A stretch of DNA of 59,850 nucleotides from Tetrahymena elliotti 4EA (GCA_000231825.2 JH720376.1:183725-243574); one strand, 5' to 3'. Positions 47,671 through 59,850 are shown, counted from the first letter of the stretch. The notes: a model not told the origin generated them from the sequence alone. Numbers and translations: made by a program.

Positions 47671-50600
47671 TCAAATTTTTTCAATTATTAATTAGTTACC
47701 AAGGTATCTTATGGGTTCTCTTATTGATGATATTAAATCGTTTAGTTGATTAGATGAGCTGATAACATCTATGAAATTATTTAATTGCATTAATTATACA
47801 TATTTCTTTGCTTATTTTGCTATTTAATTTTGTTAGCATAAATCTAAATTGTATGAATTTTTTAATATGATTCGAACTATAACTTTTATATTTAGCTGTG
47901 TTAAAAAGGATTTCATTCTTACTAAAATAAATATTGTATCGTAGATACTTTGTTCATCCTCTGCTTCAAAGATTGATAAAATAATATTTTCATTTTATTT
48001 TGAATCATTATTATTTTCTTTCTTGCTATCATCTATCTAATTTAGATCTTAACCATAATACTTGAAAATCAGCTTCCAAAATATTAAGAAAAGATTTACA
48101 AATTTAGCATCATTTAATTACTCAGTAAGTGAATAAAACTTTTAAATATAAATATTATTGATACCTACAGATTTGGTTTCCTTTTTCAGACTTGCATTTG
48201 TGTATTTTCTTAAAATTTTAATAGCTTAAATAACAAATTCATGCTGTTTAAGCAAATCTTTTTTCGAGTTATTATTATTATAATAATTAATATAATTGCT
48301 TGAAGAACTCTTTTTATTTAAATCATCATAAGACATTTACCAAAAACTTTGCTGCTGTACTTCATTCTATGAGTTTTCTTTGAATGCATTTTTACTGCAT
48401 GAAGAATATACATGAAATTATTTTTTGAGGATTTAATCAAAGTTGCTTAAGAAGTTAAAATTAAAATTTCCATAAGAATCAGACATCAATTCCTCTTGAA
48501 TATCATTATTGAGATAAACAGAATATTTATTTTTTTTATTTGGAGATACTTTTTATATTAAATCTACTACATTCTTAATGCACATCTCTACTCTACTATA
48601 ATTTTAATCACCAGATTACGCATGAACAACTATTTTTACATCCCATTTAGCTTCTCTAAATTTGAAATTCAATTCTTTGAGATATAAATCTTATTGTTAT
48701 TTATTAAATATTCTGCTTAAGAGTTTCAGAGATTCCAATCTGTCTTAGAGGTAATATCTTTGATAATTTTCAAATATTTAAGTTATTAGTTCTACTTATT
48801 CATAAGCACTTTATGATTTTTATTAATTTAAAAAAGCTTTCAATAGCAAAATTTTTTACTGAAATATCTCTATAGGTATGTTTTAAAAAGGAGATTCTTG
48901 CTTTTGTTAAGCTGGTTTATTGAAAATAGAGAGATTTTTACCTCTATTTACATTACTTTGACTTGCTACTCTTTTTATTCTATTTTCTACTTATGGAGAA
49001 TCCTCTTTCCAGGAACTGTTTCTTGGAGAAGATAATTTCTTTTCTATCTTCAAAGGAGTTAAACGTTTTAATTTATTATCTTCTTAAGACATTCTATCAG
49101 TTGTTAAAAGAGTTAATTCTGGTATTTAAGTTACTTATTACGGAACTGGTAATTCTATTACTGTTTAAATGGTTTCTTGAGTTCCTTACCTTGCAAAAGG
49201 GAGATCTGGTGTTGTAGCCTAATTTAAAATATGGTTGTTTTAATCCATCTCAGAATATTTAGAATCAAACTAAGATGTTTAATCTAGAAAATTTGCATTC
49301 TTATTTTATCTTTCATAAAAACTGAAATGACTTTAATCAAATGTTTCATTCAGTTTAATATTTAATGGATCTAAGCAACTTGAATTATTAAGTAAATAGC
49401 TTATTTACTAATTATTATTATTAGAATTCCTGTTTTTCTTAAAATTCTATTTTGACTTATTGTTTAAATTGCTATGAGCATCTGAGCTTTCTTAAAATTT
49501 AAAATCTATATTGCTTATTGATGGGATAGCTGGAAGATTTTTAGATAGTTCCTACAATAAATGTTATGGTTTTTCTTTGATGGTAATTTTATTTTATTAT
49601 TTTTCAGAAAATGGGTTTTTAATGACAGTTTATTTGGTTGAAGGAATACTTTTCTCAAAATAACTTTCTTTTAAAAATTCTTAATCTTAACCCTAATCTT
49701 GCTCATCTTCGTTAAATATTGTTTCAGTTATTTCTGAATTTTTGAGAAATTAGAATTGATTCTGAGAATTTTTTTTGTATCTTTTTTGTAAAATTTAAGG
49801 TAAAACTTTTTATTAAAGTTAAACTTTATTTTAGCTTTAAAAGCCTTTATATGCAGGGAATAGATAATTTTCATCTTTAGGCTTATTCTTAGTGCTCAAA
49901 AAATTTTTCTTTTCATTTAGATTGGTAAATATGTGCTGCTTTTAGTTAATATTAGAATTGACATTAAATGTAATTGAAGAGTTAGATTGTTTAGGAGGCG
50001 GCATTCCACTAGAATGCTACTCTTCACCAGGATTTAAAGACACTTGTGTAAATAAAGTGAGTCTTTAGAGTTTATTAAATTTCAAATCGATTTATGAGAG
50101 TGGTGTGTTAATGTTACTCTGATTATGAGAATCATTTGAATTAGTTCCATGCAGTTTTACAGGAGAAGTAGTCAAAAATTCAGTTTGATATTATTTAAAA
50201 TTATCCATATGTGCAATAATATTTTCAATATTTTCTAAATAATAATCTACTTTTTCTTCATTTTTAATCATCAAGTAACATGTGCATAATATCATGTAGC
50301 ATAAGCAATCTCTTTTCATATCAATGTCTAAAACTTAAATTATTTGCATGATTTCTTTTTCATAAAATTGTAATTTGTTCTCAAAAAAATCTTAATGCCC
50401 TTCTTGAAGCTGGAAATTTAAAACTCCATTATATTTTTTTACATTACAATGTAAGTATTATATAATTCTGATTAGTTTTATAAAATTAAAATCTTTGAAA
50501 CTATCAAATTCTACATTTTAAGAGAGTAATTTTTTATCTTATTCTAAAATTTCTAATTTTTATCTCTCATTCATTTCATCATTGATAACTTCTATGGATT

Positions 50601-53266
50601 TTTCATAGCAATCTATTGCTTCATTAAATCTTAATTCAATTAGATGAATATTTCCTAGGTTATTTAAGCTAATTCCATGAGCTCTTTTATTTTTAATATT
50701 ATGAAAAAAAACAACAGCTTGAGCCCAATGAATCAAAGAAGAAGCTTAATCACCTTTAAAATAAGCTTCATTTGCATATTAGATAGTCAAAAACATCTAC
50801 CTAAATGTTTCAAATAGGTATTTAAGCTCTTGACAAGTAGAAAAATTTTCACTTATTTATTATAAATCCTCTTATAATTCGAAATTCAATTATTTACTAT
50901 GAGTTTCTTTGGTTTCATTGAATATATCAGTGTTAATATTTTAAAGAATATGGGTAAGTTCTTCTATTGGCCTTTCAGTTTGCATCTAAATTTTTATTGC
51001 ATGAAGAAAAGAAATAGCTAAGATAAGAAAAATAACAAAAGCACAAACTAGTAAAGAGATGAGAATAAATTTTAAAACATCATCTTTTAGTTAATTTGAA
51101 TCTTAAATTAGCTATTCTCTATTTACCCATGAAACAATAGTATATAAATTATAATAAAAAATTTTATCAGATTTCTATTCTTTAAATCTAATAATGATCA
51201 TCTACAATAAATAATCTTGTAATCCATTCTCGGTTTACACAGTCTTTTTAATCCCTTTTGATTTTGCTTCTTAAAATTCCAAAGATTATGAATCAGACAA
51301 TTTGAAATTTTACAAATATTCTTAATATTCTTATTCTAAGCTTTAAATTTACTATGGTGTAGCTTTGATATATTATAAAAGAGAAGTAAAATTATCATTT
51401 TCAGTTAAGTTTAATTTATTGTTATTGTATATCTATCTTGTACTTACGGGATCCCTTTTTTATAAAAAAAATATATTTTAATTAATTTAAATTTTTATTA
51501 AAATAACTTTTTTTATTTGTTCATAAATTTATTTGCTAGTTTACAAAAGTATCTGACAATTCTCTTTTATCTTAATTATTTTGTAAAGAATGCTATTTTA
51601 TGTTATGCTTTTTAATTTAATGTATTTTCTCCTTAATTAATACCGAATAAAAAAATTTTTTATTTACAAATTGTGTATTAATAAACTTCTCGATGTCTCA
51701 AAAATGGGTATTAATTTAAGGGGTGATTAATAAATGAGAAAATGCAGTATTTATTATTACTAAAAAGGCATTATAAAATTATCTGATAATCCTCTTTTAG
51801 CTTTATCATTTTATAAAAAAAATAAAAAATATTGATATGAAATGCTATTTATTGATTTATTTATTTGTATAATATTTTATTTAACTGATTTTCTGTAAGT
51901 AAATTTAGTTTTTGTTAATTAATTTTACCAAAAATGTTTACTTTCTCTTAAAAATCTGATTAATGAAAAGATTACACTCAAATTAATTAAAAATTAAGAA
52001 ATTTTTTTTGATTGTTCAAGAAATAATTAAATTTCTTACATCACTACAGTATTAAATCCAGAAGTGCTATTGATACTTGTAAAATTTCTATACATATCCT
52101 ACAAAGGTATTTGTTAACATAAAATACTATAGAGGTTATCTGCCGCTTTATTGCTATTGTTAAAATTTTTAATTAAGAGCATAAAAATAAATAATTTTTA
52201 CTCATAATTGATTGCACATAAGTTAGAAATTTGTTTTGTTAATTCATAATCTTTCGGTTATGTGTGCCAAAATTAATTTTTTGAATACGTTTCTGAAAAT
52301 AAGTTTTAACAATCTTTAAAGCTATTTTTATTATTACAATCATCAATGACATTAGTCAAATATGTTATGTCAATATTAGTAGGAGGAATTATTTTAAGCA
52401 ACTTGCTATTTATAAAATATTATGAATAGGAATATTATTTAAATTATTCTCTCATAGATAAAGAACTGGCTCTTAATAATATTGAAGATAAACTGGATTA
52501 AATATAATCTTAATAAACTATTTTAGAAAGAGAAGAGGCTTCATTTTCCCCTGTTACATACCTTAATTATTTTAAATTATAAAAAAATATTAAATTAATA
52601 CTACAAAAGCTTAAAGTCTATTAAAAAATCGTGTAAAATATTAGAATAATGCTAGAGAAGTTAAATTATTTTTCTTTAAGTTAAATTAAGTAATTAAAAT
52701 AAAAGAGTTATTTTAATTTTTAACAACCAATTATTTTATTTTATAAATACGATTAATATTAAATTTTTTCTAGCAACATCCTATGTATATTTAAATAATT
52801 TTAAAGTGTAAGCAATCAAAAATATGTATTTATTCTTTTATTAGAATCTTAAATTTATGATAAAAAGTAGAGTAAATTACCAGAAGTCAAATAGGTATTT
52901 ATTCTTATCGTAGAGCTATTTTTACAGAGGAGTAATATTTCCTTTTGAAAATGTATCTATATTAAGAGAAGGAGGGTCGTATAGGTCAACTTTTAAACTA
53001 ATAGCTTCATTTTTTATTTTTTATTAGAACTATGAAGCAACATATAAATCAGACACTAAGGATCCATAATCTATCTCTAATATTTATTTGATTCTTGCTA
53101 ATTAGCTTAGCAGCATGCTATTTTTATCATCGCTTAAGCCTTATTAAATGAAATCAATATTCTCTACTATCGCTTTGTAATTGAAGTAAAGGAGAATAGA
53201 TATTGATATGATTGTTAGGATACTTGGTGTTAAAAAAATGAATAGCAAGCTGTGCTTAAGACTCAT
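47671..53266 (-). CDS. Two-TM Cache-like sensor protein with cytoplasmic TPR and possible VWA-like region, 1,639 aa
   Basis: Four exons (53266-52605, 52561-52202, 52153-52040, 51454-47671) sum to 1,640 codons with UGA; introns are 43, 48 and 585 nt. TM1 lies at about residues 6-28 (LLFIFLTPSILTIISISILL). A ~480-residue extracytoplasmic part, with Asn-X-Ser/Thr sites (YRNFTSINSTSG), resembles the double-Cache sensors of ciliates. TM2 is at about 508-532 (ILISLLVCAFVIFLILAISF). A TPR hairpin follows (AHGISLNNLGNIHLIELRF, then EAIDCYEKSIE). Next comes a long Ser/Asn/Gln-rich linker, and near 1313 a region (WDVKIVVHAQSGD) that could be a degenerate VWA fold without a proper MIDAS. Topology suggests a cell-surface chemosensor. 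Exon 1 between 52890 and 52605 is open but atypical and may hide an in-frame intron. Confidence 0.75.
51540..51817. repeat. Paired palindromic elements and inverted arms inside the 585-nt intron
   Basis: Two direct copies of a ~47-bp element occur at 51540-51587 and 51771-51817. Both share ATCTGA[CT]AAT[TC]CTCTTTTA and each is bounded by its own inverted ends (TTTACAAAA/TTTTGTAAA; TTATAAAA/TTTTATAAA). Between them, CCTTAATTAATACC (51631) pairs with GGTATTAATTTAAGG (51707). This looks like a small inverted-repeat insertion within the third intron of the Cache-like/TPR gene. Confidence 0.65.
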
Positions 53267-54003
53267 TAAAATTAATATCTCAAATTGTATTTTGAGTGTT
53301 GTTTTACTTGTATCCAAATCAGTACTTAAAAATTACAGATGTAAATTTAATTAATTTTTTGTAAATTATTCAAAACTTAGCTCTAATATTTATTAATTAA
53401 TTAATTGATTGATTTACTGTCAATATTATATTCGTTTTCTATTTTATAAAAAAACAATCTCAAGAATTTTGCTTTAAAAAGCTATAATTCCTGTTTATTA
53501 AATTTTTAAGTAAGATTAAAATCATAAATATTAATTTATACTTATCAAATTAGCATGAATGATTTAGGAGTTTGAAAAAATTAATTATAATTACACAAAA
53601 AAGTAGGTTTTGGTAGAACAAAAAATTAAAATATTTAAAGAAATGTGTTTCTTATGAAAAAAAATCTAATTTGGATAAATTATTTTCGATTTATTTTTAT
53701 AATTTAATTAAGATTTAATCATATTATTGTTGTTTGTTTATCTATTAAGTATTTAAGTGAATTTTATAATTTTGTAAGGAAATTCAATAACAAAAAATTT
53801 GTGGTTAATTAAGATAACCTTATAATTTCTTTTCTTCAAAATAAAAAAAATATAATATACACAAGATACATACTCAAAATATGTTATTTTTAAATATTAC
53901 AAAATAATTTTAAAATAATTACTTTATTTTTATTGGAATACATTGATAATAAAATCAATCTTATTTATATATTTATTTAATAGAAGCAATCAAATATTCA
54001 ATT
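53267..54003. other. Intergenic region upstream of the Cache-like/TPR gene
   Basis: About 740 nt, A/T-rich, holding the promoter of the Cache-like/TPR gene. No coding frame or structured element seen. Confidence 0.5.
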
Positions 54004-55170
54004 TCAATTTGCTTTAAGTAAAGCTTATTAAAAGATCAGAAAATAGGTTTTTCTAGATATGTGTTACTCCTTTTTTACTATTCCAAAACAATGAAAGAAT
54101 ATTCTGATCTTTAGCTTTAATAATTAATTACCTTCTTTTTTACTTTTTAAATATCTAAAGAAATTAATAACAAATACGTAAGGAATATTTTCTAACAAAG
54201 TAAATACCTTTCTGAATCCTTTTTCAAAAAAAGATTAAATTACATTTTTTTCGTCTTGCTTAACTTCTTTTTCTTCTAAAAAGGGAAAAGATTTTTCATT
54301 CTTAATATTTTTTTTACAAAAATTGAGAAATAGATTTATTAAAAGTATCAATCAAATACAGTAGAATGTGAAAGGAGCTTTTATATTAATTAATGAAATT
54401 TTTTTATCTTAAATCACATCTGTATTAAATATTATTTTATGAAACAATTTTTTGAAGTTTTCTAGTTCTCTTTTTTTTAGCTTAAAAGAATGCATCTACT
54501 TGTTTAGCTGATACTTGCTAATAGATTATAGTAGAATAGTAGGTTATATATTTTACAAAGTAAACCTCTGTAATTAAGATTCAAAGAAGCTTAAATATTT
54601 TCTAGATGATTCAGAGAATATTTTAATTTTTCCTTAAACCAGTTTAAGTTTTAAAAGAGATTTATTCTTATTTTTGTTTTAATTAAAACATTTTCAAAAA
54701 AATTAGGAAATTTTGTTTGAAAAAATAAATGCATTTTTAAAGCTAAAACCTATCTTTACATTCCTAAGGTATCTAAATCAGAATTTATTCTCACCAATAG
54801 CTCAATAATCAATATTATATTTGGTACTATCAAAATAATCATTTACAAAATTTTTAAAGTCAGTAGAACTTGATAAAATTTTAATCTAATTTAAAGATAA
54901 AGAAGTGCATAAGATTGATGACTATTACTGCAACATATTAATACCGATTCTTCAATAGTATTGTAGATTTTTAGAATTTAACTACCTATTCTGGACAAAT
55001 GTAACATTAAGCATCCTAAAAAATTAAAGATACTTACCTTCTGGATAGTCTTCAGATATTATTGAATAAAATTATTTTTTAACTGATTATCCTATAGAAC
55101 AATCATCCAAATCAATAGTAATATTCTTGTAAAGTTAGTTCGATTATATAAATATATTTCCTTTTGAGTC
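54004..55170 (-). pseudogene. Decayed ciliate membrane-protein relic with in-frame UGA codons
   Basis: A single minus-strand frame (codon starts divisible by 3) runs 389 codons from 55170 to a UGA at 54006. It keeps a protein-like composition but carries internal UGAs at 54954, 54804, 54780, 54696 and 54354. Recognisable pieces are an extracellular-style NITIDLDDCSIGQ, a FTLQNIQPTILLQSISKY stretch, a hydrophobic APFTFYCI...LILLINLFLNF segment, and a charged EEKEVKQDEKN loop. These resemble the cysteine-rich multispanning surface proteins common in ciliates. UGA density is about that of neutral AT-rich DNA, so loss of function is the simplest reading; a multi-intron live gene is possible. True 5' end unknown, perhaps near the ATG at 55360. 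Confidence 0.45.
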
Positions 55171-55640
55171 TTTAAGTTATAGAAAAAAATTAAAAATAAT
55201 TGTACATTTATTGAGCTTAAGGGTATATAAAAAACTAAAGTACTTAATTAAAACACTTAATCTATTTATTTTGATTGAAGTTTTCCAGTTTTGTATAAAA
55301 CTAATATAAAAAAACCTAAAATTGAGAGTTTAAAAACAGAGGAATTTTATGAACTTGCATCACAACAGTTTTTACTAATTAGAAATTTTTGAATTTCAAT
55401 TGGATTATTTTTTTAATTTATTTATTATAAAATAATAATGAAGATATATAATAATTTAATCTAAAACTTAAAAAAAATCTACAGAAATAGTTTATTAAAA
55501 ACTAAAAAATAAAAAGAGGGTTAAATTTGATAAACAATTAATTTTCTTTAAAATTTATTTCATTTTAATGAGATAAATTTGATAATTCCAAAAACATGAA
55601 TTAAAAAACATAAAAAGAGCTAGAGTTAATAAGTCCTCAT
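55171..55640. other. AT-rich spacer, possibly with the relic's lost 5' end
   Basis: Between the decayed membrane-protein relic and the next cyclic-nucleotide-binding gene. A minus-strand ATG at 55360 begins a short plausible N-terminus (MQVHKIPLFLNSQF) but does not join cleanly to the relic. Nothing else seen. Confidence 0.4.
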
Positions 55641-58323
55641 TCATATTTGGCTAATTTTTTACAAGCTCAGGATATTAAAATTTTATATTTTAGTTGAAGA
55701 TTAATACTACTGAGGATTATTTTAGTAACTCATAATTTACATATTATTGAGAGATCCATTTTTCTTAGGTGTTATGTAGCTAGAGTGTTGTAATTATCTT
55801 TGTGATAAAGATAGAAAAGGTTCAGAAAATATATTTTTAGAATTTGTTTATATCTTAGTACTTTTAGTTGATGAAGGAGCATTAGTACTTTTATAATTTC
55901 TATACTCATCTAATTATAAGGATTATTCAGATTTTTATTTTTGTTGTAGATGATTATTATTACTTTATAATTATTAATCACTTTTTAGAAAATTCATTGA
56001 AATTTACTTTAAAGATTAAGTTTATTTTAAAGGGGTGTCAAGAAGTTCATTAAATTAATAGTCTTCATAATAAGTCTAGTTTTTTGCTTAGGATAATCTT
56101 GATTGACTATCTTCCATTTTAAAAAAGTTCTTCTATTTTTTTATCTTTTATTTATTCTCTTATTGAGTATTATGACTATTATTCAAAGTATAAGATTGGT
56201 TTTTCTTAAATTAATCAGTTTTCAACTAAGGTAAATAAAAAGTATTCAAAATGTGTTTTTAGTTATTGTTTTGTCTTTAAATGTAAGAATCTATTTTTTC
56301 TTATTATCTAGTAATAAACTCATTCGTATGCAAAGTATTCTTTGTTTCCTTTTCTAAGGAATCATTCAAATATTAATTTAGTATAGGTGTCTTTCTATTT
56401 GTAATATTTTCTAATCTATTTAGGATACTTTTTTTTGAGTTAGTTACACTTTGAGGGTTAACTGACTCACTTTGTTTGTATATAAAATTAACTGATTATG
56501 ATTTTTTTTAGTCTCTTTTGAAGAAATCCTTTGTGTTACTAAGGTTAAAATCATTTAAAGTTAAATCTTAAATAAAAGAATTTTTTGTAGGAGATTGATT
56601 TTCTAAAACTTTGAGACCTAATTTTAAATTTTATTCAAATTGAATACTTAAGTTCTACTATTAATTTTTTTCCAACTTTTTTGTAAATCTCTTTTACAGA
56701 ACTGTTTTTTTGAAGCATTCAAACTTTAATAGCTATTTAAAAAATTATTTTAAGTTGAAATAAAAGCAGCAAATGATGCTTACTTATCTTATGAAGAAGC
56801 TACTACGAAAAACATATAAGCGAGTATTATTTTGTAAACTCATAGCAATATGGTCTCTTTTCTATATAAAAATATCAATTAACTTAAGATATACTTATTA
56901 ATTTACTTACTTTGTTTGATAATATTTCCTCAAAACCAAAGAAATCAAATGTACTGAGTTCTTATATCTTTTAAAAAATATCATATTATTAATTAAATTT
57001 TATTGAATTATTTGTTAGTTAGATTATTACCTTTGTGTGAGAAAATTGAAATGAAGTATAAAAATGAGAATTATGAATTTAAAAGATTGTAGATTGATGC
57101 TATAAATTTCTATATGATTTATTATCTTCTTAATTCTAGAATTCTGATATGTTAAAGTAATTATTTTTCTCTCTTTCTTCTGCAAACTTAACTTTTTTGA
57201 TTGATTGTTAAATCTTCGACACTTGGTTTTCTTTAAAAATCTAATATATTTTATTTTATTTAATTGATTATTAAAATAATTTTCAAATTAATACAAAATA
57301 AAATTACCCCAATCTATCCTGATTAAATAACATAAAAAGCATCTGGTTAGGAATAAGCATTGTACAAGATTTAATTTTGCTAAAGCTTTTGTATACTCAT
57401 ATTTAATAGTATATCTTGAAAATCTTCTTAATCAATTTATGAAAATATTTCTATACTCTATAGAAAGGAAATCTCATAATCTATTTTTTCTTCTTCTACT
57501 TATTGAAGATACTTTCTAAAGATCTTTTTATCAAGCTTTATTATAAAAGTATTTGTGTCAGATATACCCATATGAGTAAATGGTTTCTAAAAGACAATAT
57601 GATATAAGTTTATTGATTAACCTTTTTGTTACTTTCTAATAAACTACGCCTTCATTTATTCTTTGTTACTTTGTTAATTATTTTCATAGATACTGACTTC
57701 TCCATCCAAGATTATATATAAGAAATTGTTATCTGAATCTATTTTAATTAAAATTGAAGATTTAAGTTATATTACTTTGAGAATACAAAACAATTTTTTA
57801 AAACTGATTTGAATTCTCATAAGATAATTTTTTACCTGGAGAAAGAGTAACCTAGTCTTTTTAGAATTCAAGACCAGTTAACTTTGTAGATATTGTTTTA
57901 ATTATTTCTTTGTTTCCTTCTTCTATGTATTATTTAAATATTTCTAGCTAAGAGATTATTTCATAAACACAATTGTTTTCTTTTTCTGTTCTAGCTTAAG
58001 GATCTTTCTACAATATCCTCCAAGCATTCTAGTTTAAGAATAGAATTATAAATTATCATTTTATATTTAATAAATCTAAATAGTAATAAGATAAATTAAT
58101 TTTTATAGTTTTTGATAATTACTTCAAAAGTTATTTCTATTTCTTCTTCAATCTCAGATGTAACTTTTTTCATTAGTAATTAATGATAGCTCATTTATTT
58201 TTTAAGATTAGATTGAGATTTTCTTGGGGAAATAGAGTTTTAGCTTTTTAAACCCATAAAATTGATTGAAGATTGGGTCCTATCTAATTTAGGAGTAGCG
58301 AATTTTGAAATCTAGCTAATCAT
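55641..58323 (-). CDS. Protein with two cyclic-nucleotide-binding domains and Gln/Asn/Ser-rich tail, 765 aa
   Basis: Seven exons (58323-58123, 58028-57836, 57774-57308, 57240-57031, 56967-56911, 56861-56784, 56732-55641) sum to 766 codons with UGA. A basic/Ser N-terminus leads to NAWRILQKDPQARTEKE, a helix motif that precedes CNBDs in many ciliate proteins. Domain 1 shows GLEFQKDQVTLSPG then LYIILDGEVSIYE. Domain 2 shows QKLQQNQILYN, AFYVIQSGQIG, FDFFGFEEILSNKKRD, and RLYVFRSSFF. The FGFEE turn replaces the usual FGE, and KKRDHIAMS stands where the phosphate-binding Arg and Ala are expected. Residues from about 400 are low-complexity. It shares architecture, not close sequence, with the gene at 15128-18100. 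No kinase or ion-channel domain is present. Confidence 0.85.
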
Positions 58324-59173
58324 TACTTTTTAAAATTAAATATGAAGTCCTTTAATTATTATTTGATTTACTTTTGATATTGTTTATTTTGAATAAGCAA
58401 TTTTTATAGAGAGTTAAAATCATAATTTGTAAATCCTACTACTTATAATTAAATTAGTATTAGATAACAAAAATTTAGTAATAATTAACTCGCTAATAAT
58501 ATCAATTACAAAAATAACCACATAATTTAGATTTTCATCTCGAAATTTAATGATAATAAATAAATTAAGTAAATTAATAACCCGATACTTTTTAAATTCC
58601 CTAAATTAGCAGGAAGGAACATAAGTACATTCAACATCACTTGAAAATTGCTTTAAAATATTTTAAATTATTTTTTACTGGCCTATTTTAATCCTTTTAT
58701 TTGAAAATAATAAATATTGAAATACTATTTTTAAAAACAATACAAAAATATTAAAAATCATTGTTCCAATTAGTATCCTAATAAATAAATATAATAAAAA
58801 CACATGATTTTTGGATTACTTAATAATTCATAGACAGAGAAAACCAATATTAATCTATATCAAAAGAAAAAATTTAATTATCTTTCAATCTGAATAACAA
58901 AACAAAATTGTTAATACAAAAATCTATTTTTTGATTTTTTTAAGTAAAATCTTCATTGACAATATTACCATTATACAGTATTCATTTTTAAAAAGAGAAA
59001 ATTTATTTTTTATATTTCCAAAATAATAATTATCTAACAAAGACTTAATTTATAAATTTGGTTTTTATATATCAACAAATTAATTTTTGGAGGATTGTTA
59101 ATTCAAGAAATTTAACTCATAATTTTTGCTACTAAAATAAAAAAAATAAACTGATTTAATTTAAATTAATTTC
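58324..59173. other. Intergenic region
   Basis: About 850 nt of AT-rich DNA containing the promoter of the cyclic-nucleotide-binding gene and the 3' flank of the last gene. No coding frame or structured element seen. Confidence 0.5.
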
Positions 59174-59850
59174 TCAAAAATTCTCTCTTTGAGTTATCAA
59201 GAAATTATTTTATTTCGGTGATTGAAGTTCAGAAATAAGTTCTACTCCATTATTTTCAGTTTAAAAGAGAGATGTTTCATATGAATATTATTGATTGCTT
59301 TTATCTATAATTTAATCTTCCTGTGAATCTAAATGTTTTTGATCTATATATTTCAAAAAATAGATTTTAAAATTAATAATTTTAATCAAAATAACATACT
59401 TATGGAATTATTTTTTGTTCTTCTAGTATAGTAATTCCATTTGTCTCTCATGTTTTTAAAAGAATCATTTCTTTTTAACATATTTTACTTCTCTTTTATT
59501 GCTTGAAGTTAAAATTTGCTCTTCGGTGAAAAGACTAGAGGTTAAGCTCTACTTGTCTCACTCTATTAAGTTTAAATTAGCTTGAATTCTTGTGTAGGAC
59601 TAGAGCTTCCAATTAAAACCTAAGTTTTTGACAAACTGAAATGTTATTATAAGGATTCTTAATCATAAAGATTATAATTTTTCAAAAAACTAGCTAACAT
59701 TTTGATTTTCTTTTTCACTTCTTTCAGCTTTAACAATGACTTCATTCTAAAATCACTTTAAATTTAAATATTTTCAAAGTATAAAGGATATCTTTGTTTT
59801 AATTAATAAATTAATTTCTAAAGCTTAGACCTTTTATTCTCATCTTTAGG
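59174..59850 (-). CDS. 3' portion of an unknown gene (5' end beyond window)
   Basis: Two exon pieces, 59850-59400 and 59343-59174, joined over a 56-nt GT-AG intron, form an open frame ending in UGA at 59176-59174. The visible part is about 206 residues: a basic helical stretch (MKSLLKLKEVKKKIKMLASF), then Ser/Gln-rich sequence (SSSPTQEFKL, QQSETSRAQPLVFSPKSK), a basic MLKRNDSFKNMRDKW patch, and an acidic Gln/Ser-rich C-terminus. No known domain is recognised. This looks like the disordered tail of a larger protein. Confidence 0.7.

Noticed and set aside
52348..52947. A 200-codon plus-strand open frame starting ATGACATTAGTC with an apparent signal anchor.
   Set aside because: It lies antisense to exons of the Cache-like/TPR gene, whose minus-strand frame is longer, splices cleanly and has domain sense. 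With UGA the only stop, 200-codon chance frames are not rare.

Overview
This is ciliate nuclear DNA, most likely a macronuclear contig of a Tetrahymena-type oligohymenophorean. The evidence is internal. GC content is very low. Long coding frames exist only when TAA and TAG are read as glutamine, with TGA as the only stop. Introns are GT-AG, AT-rich and mostly 43-62 nt. Tract-rich Asn/Gln/Ser proteins and typical ciliate families (SecA-like DEAD proteins, cyclic-nucleotide-binding proteins, LRR proteins, Cache-like sensor proteins, axonemal proteins) recur. I see no tRNA, rRNA, telomeric repeat, IS element or CRISPR array. Exon models were built by hand; totals in frame and GT-AG ends support them, but no transcript data were available.

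Layout from left to right. 1-7059 (minus): a giant protein with an N-terminal P-loop GTPase-like domain, a long helical middle and a C-terminal SecA-type DEAD motor, cut by the left window edge. 8695-12883 (minus): a 1,345-aa Gln/Asn-rich protein. 15128-18100 (minus): a protein with two cyclic-nucleotide-binding-like domains and a low-complexity tail. 19290-22195 (plus): an M16-family cytochrome bc1 core 2/MPP-alpha-like subunit in highly biased codons. 22810-23701 (plus): ATP synthase F1 assembly factor ATP11/ATPAF1. 24165-26943 (plus): a Tmemb_185A-like multispanning protein with a C-terminal RING. 27668-30842 (minus): a leucine-rich-repeat gene in which each repeat is its own phase-2 exon, mostly 90 nt. 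31792-33656 and 33859-36000 (minus): tandem paralogous GTPases with a C-terminal alpha-crystallin-like domain.

The right half holds two axonemal genes in a row on the plus strand, CFAP52 (36964-39250) and SPAG1 (40395-43416). PRP38-like splicing factor (43953-46556, minus) converges on SPAG1. A possible small plus-strand gene lies at 47076-47288. A large two-TM Cache-like/TPR sensor protein occupies 47671-53266 (minus). A decayed membrane-protein relic follows (54004-55170, minus), then a second cyclic-nucleotide-binding protein (55641-58323, minus) and the 3' part of another gene (59174-59850, minus).

Functionally the window mixes mitochondrial housekeeping (bc1 core, ATP11), cilium assembly and structure (SPAG1, CFAP52), splicing (PRP38), and lineage-specific signalling or membrane proteins. 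No operon-like logic is implied, but the bc1 core and ATP11 genes are adjacent and co-oriented, as are CFAP52 and SPAG1. The most unusual items are the GTPase/SecA-motor fusion, the tandem GTPase/alpha-crystallin fusions, and the one-repeat-per-exon LRR gene.
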